64,000 bases of DNA from positions 62,001 to 126,000 of the forward strand of contig NZ_JAPDSH010000003.1 in NCBI RefSeq assembly GCF_029143285.1, given 5' to 3'. This document shows positions 63,748 through 64,000 of this stretch, in pieces. Source of the DNA: Vagococcus proximus (GTDB lineage: Bacteria > Bacillota > Bacilli > Lactobacillales > Vagococcaceae). Position 1 is the first letter of the stretch; each line of letters begins with the position of its first letter. Position numbers and translations under genes: made by a program. Under the pieces are notes generated by a model. The model ran no database searches. It saw nothing but the letters and a program-made list of their open reading frames with translations, and was not told the DNA's origin.

Positions 63748-64000
63748 CTATTTAAATGTTGTCACTTTGTCTGCCGCTAACCTTACTGACTCATAACCTT
63801 GGTCTACTGCTTTACCTACTGATAAAATCATCACAGGAACATAGCGTTCTTTGTCCATGCCAAAAGCTTCAGCTAATTGATCTGCTTCAAATCCACCAAT
63901 AGCATTTGTATCATAACCATGAGCTCGAGCTACTAACATGAATTGCATTGCTGCTAAGCTTGAATCAATTTTAACGACATCATTCATTTCTTGTTTCGTA
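63748..64000 (-). CDS. Nitroreductase-family protein, C-terminal fragment
   Basis: The last 83 codons of a gene that enters from the right edge. The frame is open to the end of the window (SKQEMNDVVKIDSSLAAMQF) and continues AHGYDTNAIGGFE, the typical C-terminal part of an FMN-dependent nitroreductase. An internal ATG at 63987 is not the start. These enzymes reduce nitro compounds or quinones with NAD(P)H. In operon with the ABM-domain gene downstream. Confidence 0.8.
   Translation of the reverse strand, partial: TKQEMNDVVKIDSSLAAMQFMLVARAHGYDTNAIGGFEADQLAEAFGMDKERYVPVMILSVGKAVDQGYESVRLAADKVTTFK

Noticed and set aside
1-64000. tRNA, rRNA, tmRNA or RNase P RNA genes
   Set aside because: None of their conserved sequences was seen on either strand on reading; a covariance search would be needed to exclude them fully.

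Overview
The window is AT-rich, low-GC Gram-positive (Firmicutes) DNA, best explained as a lactic acid bacterium of the Enterococcaceae (Enterococcus/Vagococcus-like). The evidence is the reading of the proteins: RpoB/RpoC, IF3-L35-L20, S4, S15, PNPase, an EfsQnr-like pentapeptide protein, a full comG operon, LrgAB, class III NrdDG and a TagF-family wall polymer enzyme, with strong AGGAGG ribosome sites and T-rich intrinsic terminators throughout. No species call is possible by eye. No rRNA, tRNA or CRISPR array was seen.

Layout. 1-2.0 kb: start of an ABC transporter ATPase gene, divergent from a BceRS-like two-component system. 2.0-4.9 kb: nrdD-nrdG with NrdR-like boxes upstream. 5.2-6.5 kb: a cystine/dicarboxylate-type symporter. 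6.7-8.1 kb: infC-rpmI-rplT behind an L20-type leader with its own attenuator and a consensus promoter. 8.2-12.8 kb: a Qnr-like pentapeptide protein and two CDP-glycerol glycerophosphotransferase genes, one fused to a GT4 glycosyltransferase. 12.8-15.5 kb: rpsO and pnp, with a long hairpin leader on pnp. 15.7-19.4 kb: def, a Cof-type phosphatase, lrgAB and rpsD. 19.4-23.3 kb: comGA-comGG, the competence pseudopilus. 23.3-32.4 kb: a YebC/PmpR regulator, a VanZ-like protein, rpoC and rpoB. 32.8-37.8 kb: a small membrane protein, an RsmC-like methyltransferase, a GDSL esterase, an acyl-CoA thioesterase, coaA and guaA.

An integrative mobilizable element of about 8.3 kb appears to sit in the 3' end of guaA (about 37.76-46.05 kb). 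It carries an HpaII-like restriction-modification pair with a broken controller gene, a HelP/DUF961-like protein, a tyrosine integrase, a DUF3173 small protein, a MobT/NicK-type relaxase that seems to start at AUU, a pT181-like nick-site hairpin, an XRE regulator, a structured non-coding block, and a PIN-like gene broken by an in-frame amber codon. It has no coupling protein or secretion genes, so it would need a helper element. The right end repeats the last codons of guaA (E-W-E-stop), and paired GATACC sites 11 bp apart lie just inside both ends.

46.4-50.8 kb is further accessory DNA: small membrane proteins, an XRE repressor with palindromic operators, and a secreted LysM protein with four 62-residue repeats. 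51-64 kb returns to mostly ordinary genes: a Na+/H+ antiporter, an XRE regulator, VOC and DUF1801 proteins, and an unusual tight cluster of an uncharacterised protein, an AAA+ ATPase with a beta-helix-like N-terminus, a membrane protein and a RelP-type alarmone synthetase. The end holds a YccF protein, an HxlR regulator divergent from an old-yellow-enzyme oxidoreductase, a quinol-monooxygenase-like protein and the end of a nitroreductase gene.
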